Origin: Nocardia vinacea
GTDB lineage: Bacteria > Actinomycetota > Actinomycetes > Mycobacteriales > Mycobacteriaceae
NCBI RefSeq assembly: GCF_035920345.1
Contig: NZ_CP109149.1
Location: 5,580,001 to 5,644,000 of the forward strand
Direction: 5' to 3'
DNA: 64,000 bases
A program made the position numbers and the translations under genes. The notes beneath the pieces are model-generated. The model was not told where the DNA came from. It made no database searches and was given only the letters and a program-made list of their open reading frames with translations. How positions within the stretch are numbered: position 1 is the first letter of the stretch; every line of letters begins with the position of its first letter. Positions 26,546 to 35,613 of this stretch are shown here, one piece after another.

Positions 26546-27334
26546 TCAGATACCGAAGCGGCGATGTCGAGCGGCGTAGTCGCGCAAGGCGCGCAGGAAG
26601 TCCACCCGTCGGAATTCCGGCCAGTAGGCCTCGGTGAACCATATTTCCGAGTATGCGCTCTGCCACAGCAAAAATCCGGAAAGACGCTGCTCACCGGAGG
26701 TTCGGATGACCAAGTCGGGATCCGGCTGGCCGGAGGTGTAGAGGTGCTGGCCGATGGAATTCACGGTGATCGACTGGACCAGATCCTCCCCGGTCTCCCC
26801 CGCCACGATCTCCTGGCGGACCAGCTTGCGGACCGCATCCGCGATCTCCTGCCGACCGCCGTAGCCGACCGCGACATTCACGTGCACACCGTCACGTCCG
26901 ATGGTTCGTTCGGCGGCCGTGCGCAGCCGCTTGGCGACCAACTCCGGAAAGCCGTCGAGGGTGCCGACGATGCGCACACTCCAGTTCTGTTCCGGTGCGG
27001 ACAGCTCCTCGACGACATCGGTGATCACCTCGAACAGGGTCTCCAGTTCGTCGGGATCGCGCTGCAGATTCTCGGTGGACAGCAGATAGACGGTCACCAT
27101 CTCGATGCCCTCGTCCGCGCACCAGCCGACCAGTTCGGCGATTTTCAGCGCGCCGACCCGATGCCCGTGGGTCACATCGGTGAAACCGTTTTCTCTGGCC
27201 CAGCGCCGATTACCATCGCACATCACCGCGACGTGCCGAGGATGTTGTTTGCCGGCCAGCTGCTTGGACAGCCGCGCCTCGTAGATGCGGTATGGCAAAC
27301 CACGCACCTGACTCGGAAGCTCCACGGCGACCAA
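26546..27334 (-). CDS. uppS: Cis-prenyl transferase (isoprenyl diphosphate synthase, UppS family)
   Basis: A 262-residue Z-prenyl transferase. The catalytic and substrate motifs are 'RHVAVMCDGNRRWARENGF' (catalytic Asp in DGNRRWA), 'VTVYLLSTENLQRDP' and 'DLVIRTSGEQRLSGFLLWQS', closing with 'SEIWFTEAYWPEF'. By position next to a hemolysin III gene it corresponds to Rv1086, which makes the short Z,E-farnesyl diphosphate used as primer for decaprenyl phosphate; long-chain UppS function cannot be excluded. The product feeds cell-wall carrier lipid synthesis. Confidence 0.93.
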   Translation of the reverse strand: MVAVELPSQVRGLPYRIYEARLSKQLAGKQHPRHVAVMCDGNRRWARENGFTDVTHGHRVGALKIAELVGWCADEGIEMVTVYLLSTENLQRDPDELETLFEVITDVVEELSAPEQNWSVRIVGTLDGFPELVAKRLRTAAERTIGRDGVHVNVAVGYGGRQEIADAVRKLVRQEIVAGETGEDLVQSITVNSIGQHLYTSGQPDPDLVIRTSGEQRLSGFLLWQSAYSEIWFTEAYWPEFRRVDFLRALRDYAARHRRFGI

Positions 27335-27403
27335 CCCTACGCCTCAGCGGCGCGATCCCGGCATCGACTGTGGTTCCGGGTACAGTGACCAAGTACCGGA
27401 ACT

Positions 27404-27415
27404 TACGGTACCGTA
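27404..27415. promoter_or_regulatory. 12-bp perfect palindrome in the uppS/hemolysin III divergent region
   Basis: TACGGTACCGTA is a perfect palindrome 34 bases upstream of the hemolysin III start. TTCCGG and CCGGAA flank it upstream with 13 bases between them. The intergenic region is only 114 bases, so both promoters overlap these symmetric sites. No cognate regulator is adjacent. Confidence 0.45.
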
Positions 27416-27448
27416 GGTTACCGGCGGGTATCACTAGGAGGTAACTCG

Positions 27449-28147
27449 GTGTCCGAAATAATCGGCACGACCGATGCGACACCTGTCGCGATCCCGGGCA
27501 CGTCGATACTGATCAAGCCGCGGATGCGGGGCTGGATTCACACCTGGGCGGTCGGCATTGCGGCTATCGCGGTGCTCGTTTTGGTCTTGAAGGCCGCAAG
27601 CGTCTCGGCGACGGCAAGCTGGTCCACTCTGATCTACGGGCTGACGGTGTGCGGGTTGTTCGGCATCAGCGCCGTATACCACCGGGTGACTTGGGCCACC
27701 GCGAAGGCGCGCATCCAGATGAAGCGGGCCGACCATTCGATGATCTTCCTGTTCATCGCGGGCAGCTATACGCCGTTCGCATTGCTCGGCCTGCCGGGCC
27801 GAACGGGCCAGATACTGCTGCTGGTCGTGTGGCTCGGCGCGCTGGCCGGTGTGGCGCTGAAACTGTTGTGGCCGACCGCGCCCCGTTGGGTCGGGGTGCC
27901 GCTGTATCTGCTGCTCGGTTGGGCGATCGTGCCGGTGGCCGGGCAGCTCAACGCGAATATCGGCATCGCACCGCTGATCCTGCTGCTCATCGGCGGTCTG
28001 GTCTACAGCGGTGGCGCGATCCTCTACGCGACCAAATGGCCGAACCCGTGGCCCACCGTCTTCGGCCACCACGAGTTCTTCCACGCCGCGACGGTGTTCG
28101 CCGCCCTCTGCCACTACGCCGCGATCTGGTTGGTCGTGCTGCGCTGA
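27449..28147 (+). CDS. trhA: Hemolysin III family (PAQR/TrhA-like) membrane protein
   Basis: A 232-residue protein with seven predicted membrane helices. The PAQR-type residues are visible: 'FGISAVYHRVTW', 'RADHSMIFLFIAGSYTPFAL' and near the end 'FGHHEFFHAATVFAA', whose Asp and His residues form a metal site in the family. Bacterial members influence membrane fluidity or energetics. GTG 27449 is preceded by AGGAGG at 27436-27441. The gene pairs with uppS divergently, as Rv1085c does with Rv1086. Confidence 0.92.
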   Translation: MSEIIGTTDATPVAIPGTSILIKPRMRGWIHTWAVGIAAIAVLVLVLKAASVSATASWSTLIYGLTVCGLFGISAVYHRVTWATAKARIQMKRADHSMIFLFIAGSYTPFALLGLPGRTGQILLLVVWLGALAGVALKLLWPTAPRWVGVPLYLLLGWAIVPVAGQLNANIGIAPLILLLIGGLVYSGGAILYATKWPNPWPTVFGHHEFFHAATVFAALCHYAAIWLVVLR

Positions 28148-28153
28148 GTGCAT

Positions 28154-28221
28154 CCGGGCACCCCGCCCGTGCACCGAGCACCCGCACAGCGGATGCCCGG
28201 CTCTGACCATGGGGTGCCCGG
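28154..28221 (+). terminator. 11-bp inverted repeat downstream of the hemolysin III gene
   Basis: CCGGGCACCCC (28154-28164) is repeated in inverse form as GGGGTGCCCGG (28211-28221), with a further near-match (GGATGCCCGG) between them. It starts 7 bases after the stop codon. No U-tract follows, so terminator function is a suggestion. Confidence 0.45.
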
Positions 28222-28322
28222 TACGTACGAGCCGGGCAGCCGGAGCATCGCGGGCATGCCGAATTGCTCTTTGCGGCAATAGAGTTGGGGACGGATGCGG
28301 ATCCGGAAAATAGCGGGGCGAA

Positions 28323-30608
28323 ATGACACAGCAGACGATCGAGACCGGTAGACAGCAGGCGGGGCGCGAGCAGGGAATCGGCTACCGCTGGGGCGTGGCG
28401 ATGGCACAGCACCGGCGGATCGTCGTCGCGGTATGGCTGGTGCTGATCGCCGCGTGCGCGGTCGCCTACCCGCAACTCAACGGCCGCCTGGAGGCCATGG
28501 AATTCCACGCCGACAAGGCGGAATCGACGCGGATCACCGAACTGCTCGCCGCGCACTATCCGGATCTGGGAGCCGAACAGCTTGCGCTGGTCTTCGATTC
28601 GGAGCAGCGGACCGTCGATGATCCGGCTTACCGAGCGATCGTGGAGCGGGCGGTCGCGGATCTGCGCGGGGTTCCCGGGGTGCGGGTCGCGGTGGGGCCG
28701 TTCCAGGGAGATCAAACGTCGCAGATCTCGGCGAGCAGGCATGCGGCGCTTGCGGTCGTCGGGATCGACGGCACGATTCCGGAGCGGGCAGAACTGGCCG
28801 GTGAGCTGCAGGAACGTACGGGACAGTTCTCCGGAGACGGGGTGACCGTCGGGCTCACCGGCTTCTCACCGGTGCTGCGCGATCTGATGGAGATCGAGGT
28901 GGCCGATTCCGGGCGGGCCGAGGCGCTGGGCCTGCCGGTAGCGTTCGTGCTGCTCATCCTCGCGCTCGGCACGGTGGTCGCCGCGTTGGTGCCGGTAGTG
29001 GTGGCGTTGAGCGGACTGCTGCTCGCCTTCGGCGGACTGTTTCTGCTTTCGCATGTGATGGCGACCAGTTCGCTGTTGCTGGCCGTCGCGACCATGATCG
29101 GCACCGGCATCGGGCTGGACTATGCGATGTTCGTGGTCAGTCGGTTCCGCGAAGAGCTCGGGAAGCCGGGCGGGAGTTCCGCGGCCGGTGTGGCGCATGC
29201 CTGCGGGATCGCGATCGCCACGGCAGGTAAGACGATCGTCGCCTCGGGCTTCATCGTGATGATCTCGCTGTGCTCGCTGGTGGTGGTGCGCGCGCCAGTG
29301 TTCCGCGGTATCGCCGTAGGCGTGGTGATCGCGGTCGTGGCCGCGCTGATGGTGGCGCTGACGCTGCTGCCGGCGGTGCTGGCAATGCTCGGATCGCGGG
29401 TGAATCGCGGTGCGCTGCCAGCTCGGTGGCAGCCGTTGGAGACCCGGCCGGGATCGGATGCCGATCCGGCGAGCGGGCGGTGGGCGCGGTGGAGTCGGAT
29501 CGTGATGGCACGGCCGGTGGTGTTCGGTATCGCGGCCACGCTGGTGTTGCTGGTGGCGGCCGCGCCACTGACCGGAATTCGCTACGGCATGGATATGGGC
29601 ACCGCGGCGATGGGCGATACCGCGTCCGGCAAGGCGAGCAAGGTCGCCTCGGAGAATTTCGCGCCCGGACTGCTCGCGCCGATCACGATCGTGGTGACCG
29701 GTTCCGGTGATACGCCGCTGAATGCCACGGCGGCCGGCGAGGTGCAGAACTTCCTGACCGCACTCCGCTCGGATGAGCGGGTCGAACAGGTGCTGCCGAT
29801 CCAGCGCGACGGGCGGATCTTCGCGATGGTGGTGGCGAAGTCCGCATTCGATTCCAGCGAGGCCGATCAACTCGTCCGGGAGATCCGCGACCGGGCCACC
29901 GCACTGCCCGGTGACGTGCTGGTCGGCGGTGCGACGGCGGAGTTCGCGGATATGTCCGACGAGATCACGGGGAAACTGCCACTGGTCGTCGCGCTGGTTC
30001 TATGCTGCTCGTTCGTGTTCCTCATTGCTGCCTTCCGCAGCATCGCGCTACCGATCAAGGCAATAGTGATGAATCTGCTGGCCACCGGCGCGGCCCTCGG
30101 CATCACCGTGGCGGTGTTCCAGTGGGGCGTCGGCGAGTCACTGCTCGGGTTCCACAGCACCGGGTTCATCCAGGTATTCCTGCCGACGATGGTCTTCGCG
30201 ATTCTGTTCGGGCTGTCGATGGACTACGAGGTGTTCCTGATTCGCCGGATCAAGGAGTTCTGGGAGAACTCCGCGCGCGCCGCGGCCGATAACGAATACG
30301 CCGTGGCAGCCGGGCTCCAGCACACGGCCCGCCCGATCAGTGCGGCGGCGGCGATCATGGTGGTGATCTTCGGCAGTTTCCTGACCGCCAGCGTGCTGGA
30401 GCTGAAGCAGGTCGGGTTGGCGCTGGCGGTGGCTGTAGCGATCGATGCGGCACTCGTGCGGTTGGTCTTGGTCCCCGCGCTGATGAAGCTGTTCGGAACC
30501 TGGAACTGGTGGCTGCCCGGCTCGGGGACGCCCGTGCGCGTCGGGGTTTCGGTGCGCACGCACGCGACGGCGCAGGCGGGCTCCGATCCGGATGTCAGGG
30601 CACCGTGA
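28323..30608 (+). CDS. MmpL/RND family transporter
   Basis: A 761-residue inner-membrane RND transporter of the MmpL type, with two repeats of one plus five helices and two extracytoplasmic loops (about 50-200 and 390-540). The proton-relay Asp-Tyr pairs are present in both halves: 'GIGLDYAMFVVSRFREEL' and 'GLSMDYEVFLIRRIKEFW'. Mycobacterial MmpL proteins export lipids or siderophores. The stop overlaps the start of an adenylate cyclase gene (GTGA at 30605-30608), so the two are made together. No lipid synthesis gene is adjacent, so the cargo is unknown. Confidence 0.93.
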   Translation: MTQQTIETGRQQAGREQGIGYRWGVAMAQHRRIVVAVWLVLIAACAVAYPQLNGRLEAMEFHADKAESTRITELLAAHYPDLGAEQLALVFDSEQRTVDDPAYRAIVERAVADLRGVPGVRVAVGPFQGDQTSQISASRHAALAVVGIDGTIPERAELAGELQERTGQFSGDGVTVGLTGFSPVLRDLMEIEVADSGRAEALGLPVAFVLLILALGTVVAALVPVVVALSGLLLAFGGLFLLSHVMATSSLLLAVATMIGTGIGLDYAMFVVSRFREELGKPGGSSAAGVAHACGIAIATAGKTIVASGFIVMISLCSLVVVRAPVFRGIAVGVVIAVVAALMVALTLLPAVLAMLGSRVNRGALPARWQPLETRPGSDADPASGRWARWSRIVMARPVVFGIAATLVLLVAAAPLTGIRYGMDMGTAAMGDTASGKASKVASENFAPGLLAPITIVVTGSGDTPLNATAAGEVQNFLTALRSDERVEQVLPIQRDGRIFAMVVAKSAFDSSEADQLVREIRDRATALPGDVLVGGATAEFADMSDEITGKLPLVVALVLCCSFVFLIAAFRSIALPIKAIVMNLLATGAALGITVAVFQWGVGESLLGFHSTGFIQVFLPTMVFAILFGLSMDYEVFLIRRIKEFWENSARAAADNEYAVAAGLQHTARPISAAAAIMVVIFGSFLTASVLELKQVGLALAVAVAIDAALVRLVLVPALMKLFGTWNWWLPGSGTPVRVGVSVRTHATAQAGSDPDVRAP

Positions 30609-32185
30609 TCACCAAGCTGGTTGTTTGGGCGCTGAAGGCGCGGTGGGGGTTGGCGGCGGTGGTGATCGCCGCGAATCTCGGTGGCCTCGGGGTGATCGTG
30701 ACCGAGCTGTGGCTCAGTGGATTTTTCGGCCGGATCGGGGATGACTGGCGGCGCATCATCGGACTGGCGTCGATCTATCCGGTGGTGGGTTTCCTGGCCG
30801 GGGTCGGGCTCGCCGTGCGCGATCGGACCGTGTATTTCGGGTGGCTCGATGACGGGCGAAAGCCGACCGTCGACGAGGCGCAACGGCTGCTGCGCCTACC
30901 GATCGCGATCACCACCCGAGCGCTGGCGATATGGCTGCCCGGCGTGATCGTGGCGGCCTCGATGCTCTCGCATCTGGCCGCACACAACAGTGCGGCGGTG
31001 ACCGTGGCCCTGTTCGCCCTCGGCGCACTGCAATCGGCCGGATTCACCTTCCTGATCGTCGACCGGCTGATCCGCCCGACCATTCCGGTGGTGTCCGGGG
31101 TGCTCGGCCCCACCGCGCACTGGAGTTCCTCGGTGCTGATGCGGGTCGTGATGACCTGGGCGGTGGCGGGTGCGATGCCGCTGCTCATGCTGATCACGGT
31201 GCTCGCCGACCCGGCCTCCGGCGCACCGGACCGCGTCCGCGCCGCCATCTACCTCTCCATCGTCGGCATCGGATCCGGCGCGCTGGCGACCGCGATCCTG
31301 GCCCGTTCGGTCGCAATGCCGATGCGCACGCTGCGCCGGGCGCTCGATCGAATCACCAAGGGCGAGTTCGATGTTCGGGTTCCCGTCGGCAGCACCAGCG
31401 AGATCGGGCGGCTGGAGAATTCGGTCAATGAACTCGCCGCGAATCTGTGTGAACGCGAGCGGATGCGGGATGTATTCGGCCGGCACGTCGGCACGGAGGT
31501 CGCCGAGCGGGCATTGGCGGGCGGGGTCGATTTGACCGGCGATGTGCGCGACGTTTCGGCGTTGTTCGTCGATGTCACCGGATCCGTCGAGCTGTCCAGC
31601 GGTCTGACACCGCATGATTTCGTGGCCAAGCTCAATCGCCTGCTCGCGATCGTGGTTGCCGCGACCGAGGAGAATAACGGGCTGGTCAATAAGTTCGAGG
31701 GCGATGCGGCGCTGTGCATCTTCGGTGCGCCGATCGCATTGCGCGACAATGCGACACCTGCCCTGCGGGCCGCGCGACGCATTCGCGACGAGGTCACGGC
31801 CACCGGCGAACTCGATATCGGCATCGGCGTCGCATGTGGGCGGGTGTTCGCCGGTGATATCGGCTCCGATACGCGGTTGGAATACACGGTGATCGGCGAT
31901 GCGGTAAATGAGGCGGCCCGGCTGACCACCGAAGCCAAGGAGGTGCCGCGCCGAATCCTGGTGAGCGGTGCGATCATCGAGTCGGCGGCCGAGCACGAGC
32001 GCGCCAAATGGGTTCTCTACGACAACATTCCGCTGCGTGGAATGCCCGAACCCACCGCCTGCTGGACCGATGTGGAGGCCGCCCCGACCTCCCATGGGGT
32101 GGAACCCGCTACCGATCCGGCCGCCATCAGCGCGATCGCCGAAGTACGAACCGCGACAACCGAATCGCCCTCGCAGAAGCGCTGA
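30605..32185 (+). CDS. Membrane-bound class III adenylate cyclase
   Basis: A 526-residue protein with about six N-terminal membrane helices (residues 5-245), a HAMP linker ('MPMRTLRRALDRITKGEFDV') and a C-terminal class III cyclase domain. Catalytic features are the metal Asp residues in 'SALFVDVTGSVELSS' and 'NKFEGDAALCIFG', the purine-selecting Lys in 'NKFEGD', and 'YTVIGDAVNEAARLTTEAKE', which carries the transition-state Asn and Arg. The architecture matches the Rv1318c-Rv1320c group. GTG 30605 overlaps the MmpL stop. It should convert ATP to cAMP in response to an unknown membrane or envelope signal. Confidence 0.93.
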   Translation: MITKLVVWALKARWGLAAVVIAANLGGLGVIVTELWLSGFFGRIGDDWRRIIGLASIYPVVGFLAGVGLAVRDRTVYFGWLDDGRKPTVDEAQRLLRLPIAITTRALAIWLPGVIVAASMLSHLAAHNSAAVTVALFALGALQSAGFTFLIVDRLIRPTIPVVSGVLGPTAHWSSSVLMRVVMTWAVAGAMPLLMLITVLADPASGAPDRVRAAIYLSIVGIGSGALATAILARSVAMPMRTLRRALDRITKGEFDVRVPVGSTSEIGRLENSVNELAANLCERERMRDVFGRHVGTEVAERALAGGVDLTGDVRDVSALFVDVTGSVELSSGLTPHDFVAKLNRLLAIVVAATEENNGLVNKFEGDAALCIFGAPIALRDNATPALRAARRIRDEVTATGELDIGIGVACGRVFAGDIGSDTRLEYTVIGDAVNEAARLTTEAKEVPRRILVSGAIIESAAEHERAKWVLYDNIPLRGMPEPTACWTDVEAAPTSHGVEPATDPAAISAIAEVRTATTESPSQKR

Positions 32186-32254
32186 GCGCTGGAGCGCGGC
32201 GACGCGCAGTGCCCGCGGCCGGGCCGTCGCGTCGATCATCCCTGCGGGATCAGT

Positions 32255-32390
32255 TCAGAGCAGCCAGCCGGTCAGGGCGACAACCTCCGCAGCGATACCG
32301 GAGACCTCGCGGCCATCGGTGCCGACCCGATGCACCCAATCCGGAGCCTGGCATGCAATCGGTGCGCGGGGAACTCGGAGCGCGGACTTG
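32255..32390 (-). pseudogene. Possible C-terminal remnant of a DinB/mycothiol-type protein
   Basis: On the minus strand the last 43 codons before a stop at 32255 read like a protein tail ('DWVHRVGTDGREVSG', 'AEVVALTGWLL') with moderate third-position G/C. The pattern resembles the C-terminal end of mycothiol-dependent maleylpyruvate isomerase-like proteins. No upstream part of such a gene is present, since the frame runs into the DUF255 gene in antisense. It may be what remains of a gene deleted at this junction. Evidence is weak. Confidence 0.25.
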
Positions 32391-32430
32391 ATTGCGGTTG
32401 GATGGGCCCAGCCGAGCGGGTGTGGCGGGG

Positions 32431-34491
32431 CTAGGGGCGGTTCAGGGAGGCGCGCAGCTCGGATGGGGTCGTTACGGGGAGGTCGCAGACGGAGCCGCGG
32501 CAGACGTAGGCGGAGGGGGCGCCGTTGACTGGGATGCGGTCGGTCAGGAGGGGGACCGAGTTGGCGGTCGCGGCGATGATGACGGTGCCGCCGGGGGCTT
32601 CGGCGCGGGCGGTGGCGATCAATTCCGTTGCCGCGGTTGCGGTGTCGGATAGGGCGATGGCTACCTGGAGGGGGCCGCGGAGCGCGGCTTCGGCGGCGGT
32701 GAGCCATTGGCCTGCCGAGCGTGGGACGCGGGCAAGGACGACGGCGCCACGTTGGAGGGTTTGGTCGGCCAGTTCGCGGTAGCGCAGTGCCGGTTCCGGG
32801 GCGCTGGTGGCAGCGGCTGTGAGGAGGGCTTCGGCCAAGGCAGATGCGCCTGCGGGGGTTGCGCCGTCGATGGGATCACGGGGGCGGGCGACGAGGGTTT
32901 CGGCGTCGTCGGAGGTGTCGAACCAGCTGCCGGGCGCAGTGTCGTCAGCGAAGTGGTGAATTGCCTTGTCCAACAGTCGTTGTGCGTGGTCGAGCCAGTC
33001 GAGTCGGCCGGTGGCCTGGTGTAGGGCCAGCAGGCCGGTGACCAACCAGGCGTAGTCCTCCAAGACGCCTGGAGACGCGCCGACCACGCCACCGAGCGAG
33101 GCCCGGCGAACCCGGCCGTCGACCACGTGTTCAGCCAGTAGGAAGTGGGCGCAACGAGCGGCGGCTTCCACCCAATCATCTTGCCGCAGTGCAGAACCCG
33201 CCTCAGCGAGTGCGGTAATCGCCATTCCGTTCCAGGCGGTCACCACTTTGTCATCGCGGTCCGGCTGTGGGCGTCGAGCACGGGCTGCGCGCAGGGTCGC
33301 GCGGGCACGTTCGAAGCGTTCGCGGGCAGTCCCGTTGTCGGACAATGCATCCGGATCGACATACCGGGTGAGCACCGAGGTGCCCTGTTCGAAATTCCCG
33401 GCGGTAGTTACCCCGAAAACCTCTGCGGCCCAAGTACCTTCGATAGGACCGAGTTCGCCGACCAGCTCGGCGGGTGTCCAGACATAGGTCGCGCCTTCGA
33501 CACCCGGTCCGCCCGGCTCCAAGTGGGTGTCGGCGTCCAGCGCGGACGCGAACCCCCCGTGGTCGGTACCGAGGTCATCGAGAATGAACTGCACTGTCTC
33601 GCGAGTAACCCGGTGCGCCAATGACTCTCGCTCAGGGCTGCGGCGGGCGAGATGCGCGTAGGCGCGCAGCAATTGCGCATTGTCATAGAGCATTTTCTCG
33701 AAATGCGGCACCAGCCATGCGGCATCGACGGAGTAGCGCGCGAACCCGCCGCGCAACTGGTCGTAGATCCCGCCGCGCGCCATGGCTTCGGCCGTCCGAT
33801 TCACCACATCGAAGGTCGCGGCATCGCCGGTGCGCTCCCAACTGCGCAGCAGCCCCTCCAACAAAGCCGATGGCGGAAACTTCGGCGCACCACCGAACCC
33901 GCCGTGCTTGTGGTCTTCATCGCGCAGCACCGCGCCGACCGCATGATCGAGCAGTTCGGCCGAAATCGTCACATCGGCATCGGGCAGCCCGGCGGCCTGC
34001 GCACGCAGCGCGTCGGCCACCTGCGCGGAAGCCTTGTCCACCTCATCGCGCCGGGTGTTCCAGGTATCGGTAACTGCCGTGAGCAATTGGGTGAACGACG
34101 GCATCCCACCGCGCGGCACCTTCGGGTAGTAGGTGCCGCAATAGAACGGCTCGGCCGCCGGCGTGAGGAAGCACGTCATCGGCCAGCCACCCTGACCGGT
34201 CATCGCCACCGTGGCATTCATATAGACCGCGTCCAGATCCGGACGCTCCTCACGATCCACCTTGATGCACACGAAGTTGTCGTTCATCTGCGCCGCCGTC
34301 CGCGCATCCTCGAACGACTCGTGCGCCATCACGTGGCACCAGTGGCAAGACGCGTATCCGATCGACAGCAGGATCGGCACATCCCGTGCGACCGCCTCCG
34401 CCAAGGCATCGGCATCCCACTCACGCCATTCGACTGGGTTGTCAGCGTGCTGAAGCAGATAAGGCGACGTCGCGCTGGCCAATCGGTTCAC
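32431..34491 (-). CDS. DUF255 thioredoxin-fold/six-hairpin protein (YyaL, SPATA20-like)
   Basis: A 686-residue protein starting at GTG 34491, 8 bases after GGGAGG. The N-terminal thioredoxin-like domain (about 1-165) has the redox motif 'YASCHWCHVMAHESFED' (CHWC). The rest is an (alpha/alpha)6 barrel as in N-acylglucosamine epimerases and glycosidases ('HKHGGFGGAPKFPP', 'GGIYDQLRGGFARYSVD'). The family is found from bacteria to humans with no clear biochemical role. It corresponds to Rv1084 and marks the left border of accessory island 2. Confidence 0.92.
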   Translation of the reverse strand: MNRLASATSPYLLQHADNPVEWREWDADALAEAVARDVPILLSIGYASCHWCHVMAHESFEDARTAAQMNDNFVCIKVDREERPDLDAVYMNATVAMTGQGGWPMTCFLTPAAEPFYCGTYYPKVPRGGMPSFTQLLTAVTDTWNTRRDEVDKASAQVADALRAQAAGLPDADVTISAELLDHAVGAVLRDEDHKHGGFGGAPKFPPSALLEGLLRSWERTGDAATFDVVNRTAEAMARGGIYDQLRGGFARYSVDAAWLVPHFEKMLYDNAQLLRAYAHLARRSPERESLAHRVTRETVQFILDDLGTDHGGFASALDADTHLEPGGPGVEGATYVWTPAELVGELGPIEGTWAAEVFGVTTAGNFEQGTSVLTRYVDPDALSDNGTARERFERARATLRAARARRPQPDRDDKVVTAWNGMAITALAEAGSALRQDDWVEAAARCAHFLLAEHVVDGRVRRASLGGVVGASPGVLEDYAWLVTGLLALHQATGRLDWLDHAQRLLDKAIHHFADDTAPGSWFDTSDDAETLVARPRDPIDGATPAGASALAEALLTAAATSAPEPALRYRELADQTLQRGAVVLARVPRSAGQWLTAAEAALRGPLQVAIALSDTATAATELIATARAEAPGGTVIIAATANSVPLLTDRIPVNGAPSAYVCRGSVCDLPVTTPSELRASLNRP

Positions 34492-34582
34492 ACTGCCAGC
34501 CTCCCACACCCGGCAGGCACATACCACGACCCACACACCACCCCATCCGACCGAGCACACGCGACTGCGCGAAAGCCGCAAT

Positions 34583-34627
34583 AACCGCAGGTCACAACCA
34601 GTGTGCAGCTGGAGGTGGCCTGCGGTT
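34583..34627 (-). terminator. 13-bp stem downstream of the methylesterase-like gene
   Basis: AACCGCAGGTCAC pairs with GTGGCCTGCGGTT (one G-U pair) around a 19-base loop, 58 bases beyond the stop of the esterase gene and before the DUF255 start. It would separate the island gene from the backbone gene. Confidence 0.5.
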
Positions 34628-34684
34628 CGACGGCGTTGCGGGCCGACGGCGCGCGCCGTACGAGAATGCCGGGATTTCGGGTCG

Positions 34685-35416
34685 TTATCCGGCCGCGGCC
34701 TGAATGAGTGCCGTGGCGAGCGCTTCGGGCTGGGTCAGCTGCGATTCGTGGCTGCCGGGGGTGTAGATCAGCGGAGAACCTGCGGGCAGCCGCTCCGGAA
34801 ACCTCGATGCCCAAGCGAATTCGCCGGGCGGCAAGGCGAGGTCGTCCTTGGACAACACGTAGGCCGACGGCAGCTGCAGGCGTTCCCATTCGTCGAGTTC
34901 GAGCGCCTCGTTCATGGTGTGGAACGGCTGACGTTCCAGCAGCGGGTACACCACCCGCTGCGTCTCCGGCGACGCGTCCTGCATGAAGGCGGCGGTGAAG
35001 ACCTCGAACGGGAACATGACGGAGTTGTCCGACGAGGCGGCGGCCGAGGCCCGGAACATCTCGCCGTAGGCCGGTGGGCACAGGTCGATGAGGGATTCGC
35101 CGGTGCGGGGGACGAACGCACTCCAGTACACCAGCCGTTCGATGCGGGTGGCCAGTCGAGCGGCGGCACCCGAGACCGGGAAGCCGCCCCAGCTGTGCCC
35201 GACCAGGACGACATCGTTCAGATCCGCCCGTTCGACGTAGTCGACAAGGTAGTCGACCGAATCGGACAGATGAATGTCCGCACGCTCGTCCTCGGAGTTG
35301 AGCCCCGGCAGTGTGGGTGTGTGGACGACATGGCCGGCTGCCCGCAGATGCTCGGCGACCGGACGCCAGGTCCAGCCGCCGTGGCAGGCACCGTGGACGA
35401 GTACGAATGTCGACAT
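34685..35416 (-). CDS. Alpha/beta hydrolase, plant methylesterase (SABP2)-like
   Basis: A 243-residue serine hydrolase. It opens with 'FVLVHGACHGGWTW', which is strikingly like plant methylesterases such as SABP2 and bacterial EstC-type esterases. The nucleophile is in 'LVGHSWGGFPVSG', the acid probably the Asp of 'VLSKDDLALP', and the His is in 'YTPGSHESQLTQP'. ATG 35416 follows AGGAG with 6-base spacing. It is divergent from the paaX-like gene that heads a salicylate-type operon, so hydrolysis of methyl salicylate or another aryl ester to feed that pathway is a reasonable inference. Substrate is unproven. Confidence 0.85.
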   Translation of the reverse strand: MSTFVLVHGACHGGWTWRPVAEHLRAAGHVVHTPTLPGLNSEDERADIHLSDSVDYLVDYVERADLNDVVLVGHSWGGFPVSGAAARLATRIERLVYWSAFVPRTGESLIDLCPPAYGEMFRASAAASSDNSVMFPFEVFTAAFMQDASPETQRVVYPLLERQPFHTMNEALELDEWERLQLPSAYVLSKDDLALPPGEFAWASRFPERLPAGSPLIYTPGSHESQLTQPEALATALIQAAAG

Positions 35417-35521
35417 CGTTGTCTCCTGCAAGTGGTTGATCATGTTCGCGATCGGTCGGCACTTGTGCGGACTGCGCCGACCTCGAACTCGCCAACAATG
35501 GGAAATGATGGTTGTGACTCG

Positions 35522-35564
35522 ATGTGAGTGCCATCACTATGTGACATCTTCATCTACTATGTCA
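35522..35564. promoter_or_regulatory. Repeated ATGTGA/ATGTCA motifs upstream of the paaX-like gene
   Basis: ATGTGA occurs at 35522 and again within ATGTGACAT (35539-35547), and ATGTCA at 35559-35564, so that TGACAT and ATGTCA form an inverted pair 11 bases apart. The reverse of ATGTGACA, TGTCACAT, is found at 36450-36457 in the promoter of the downstream operon. Shared sites at both promoters fit control by the PaaX-like protein. Confidence 0.5.
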
Positions 35565-35613
35565 ATAGATTTGAAACATTTCTCTCGGCATCCGCCGAGA
35601 CAGGAGGAACGGA

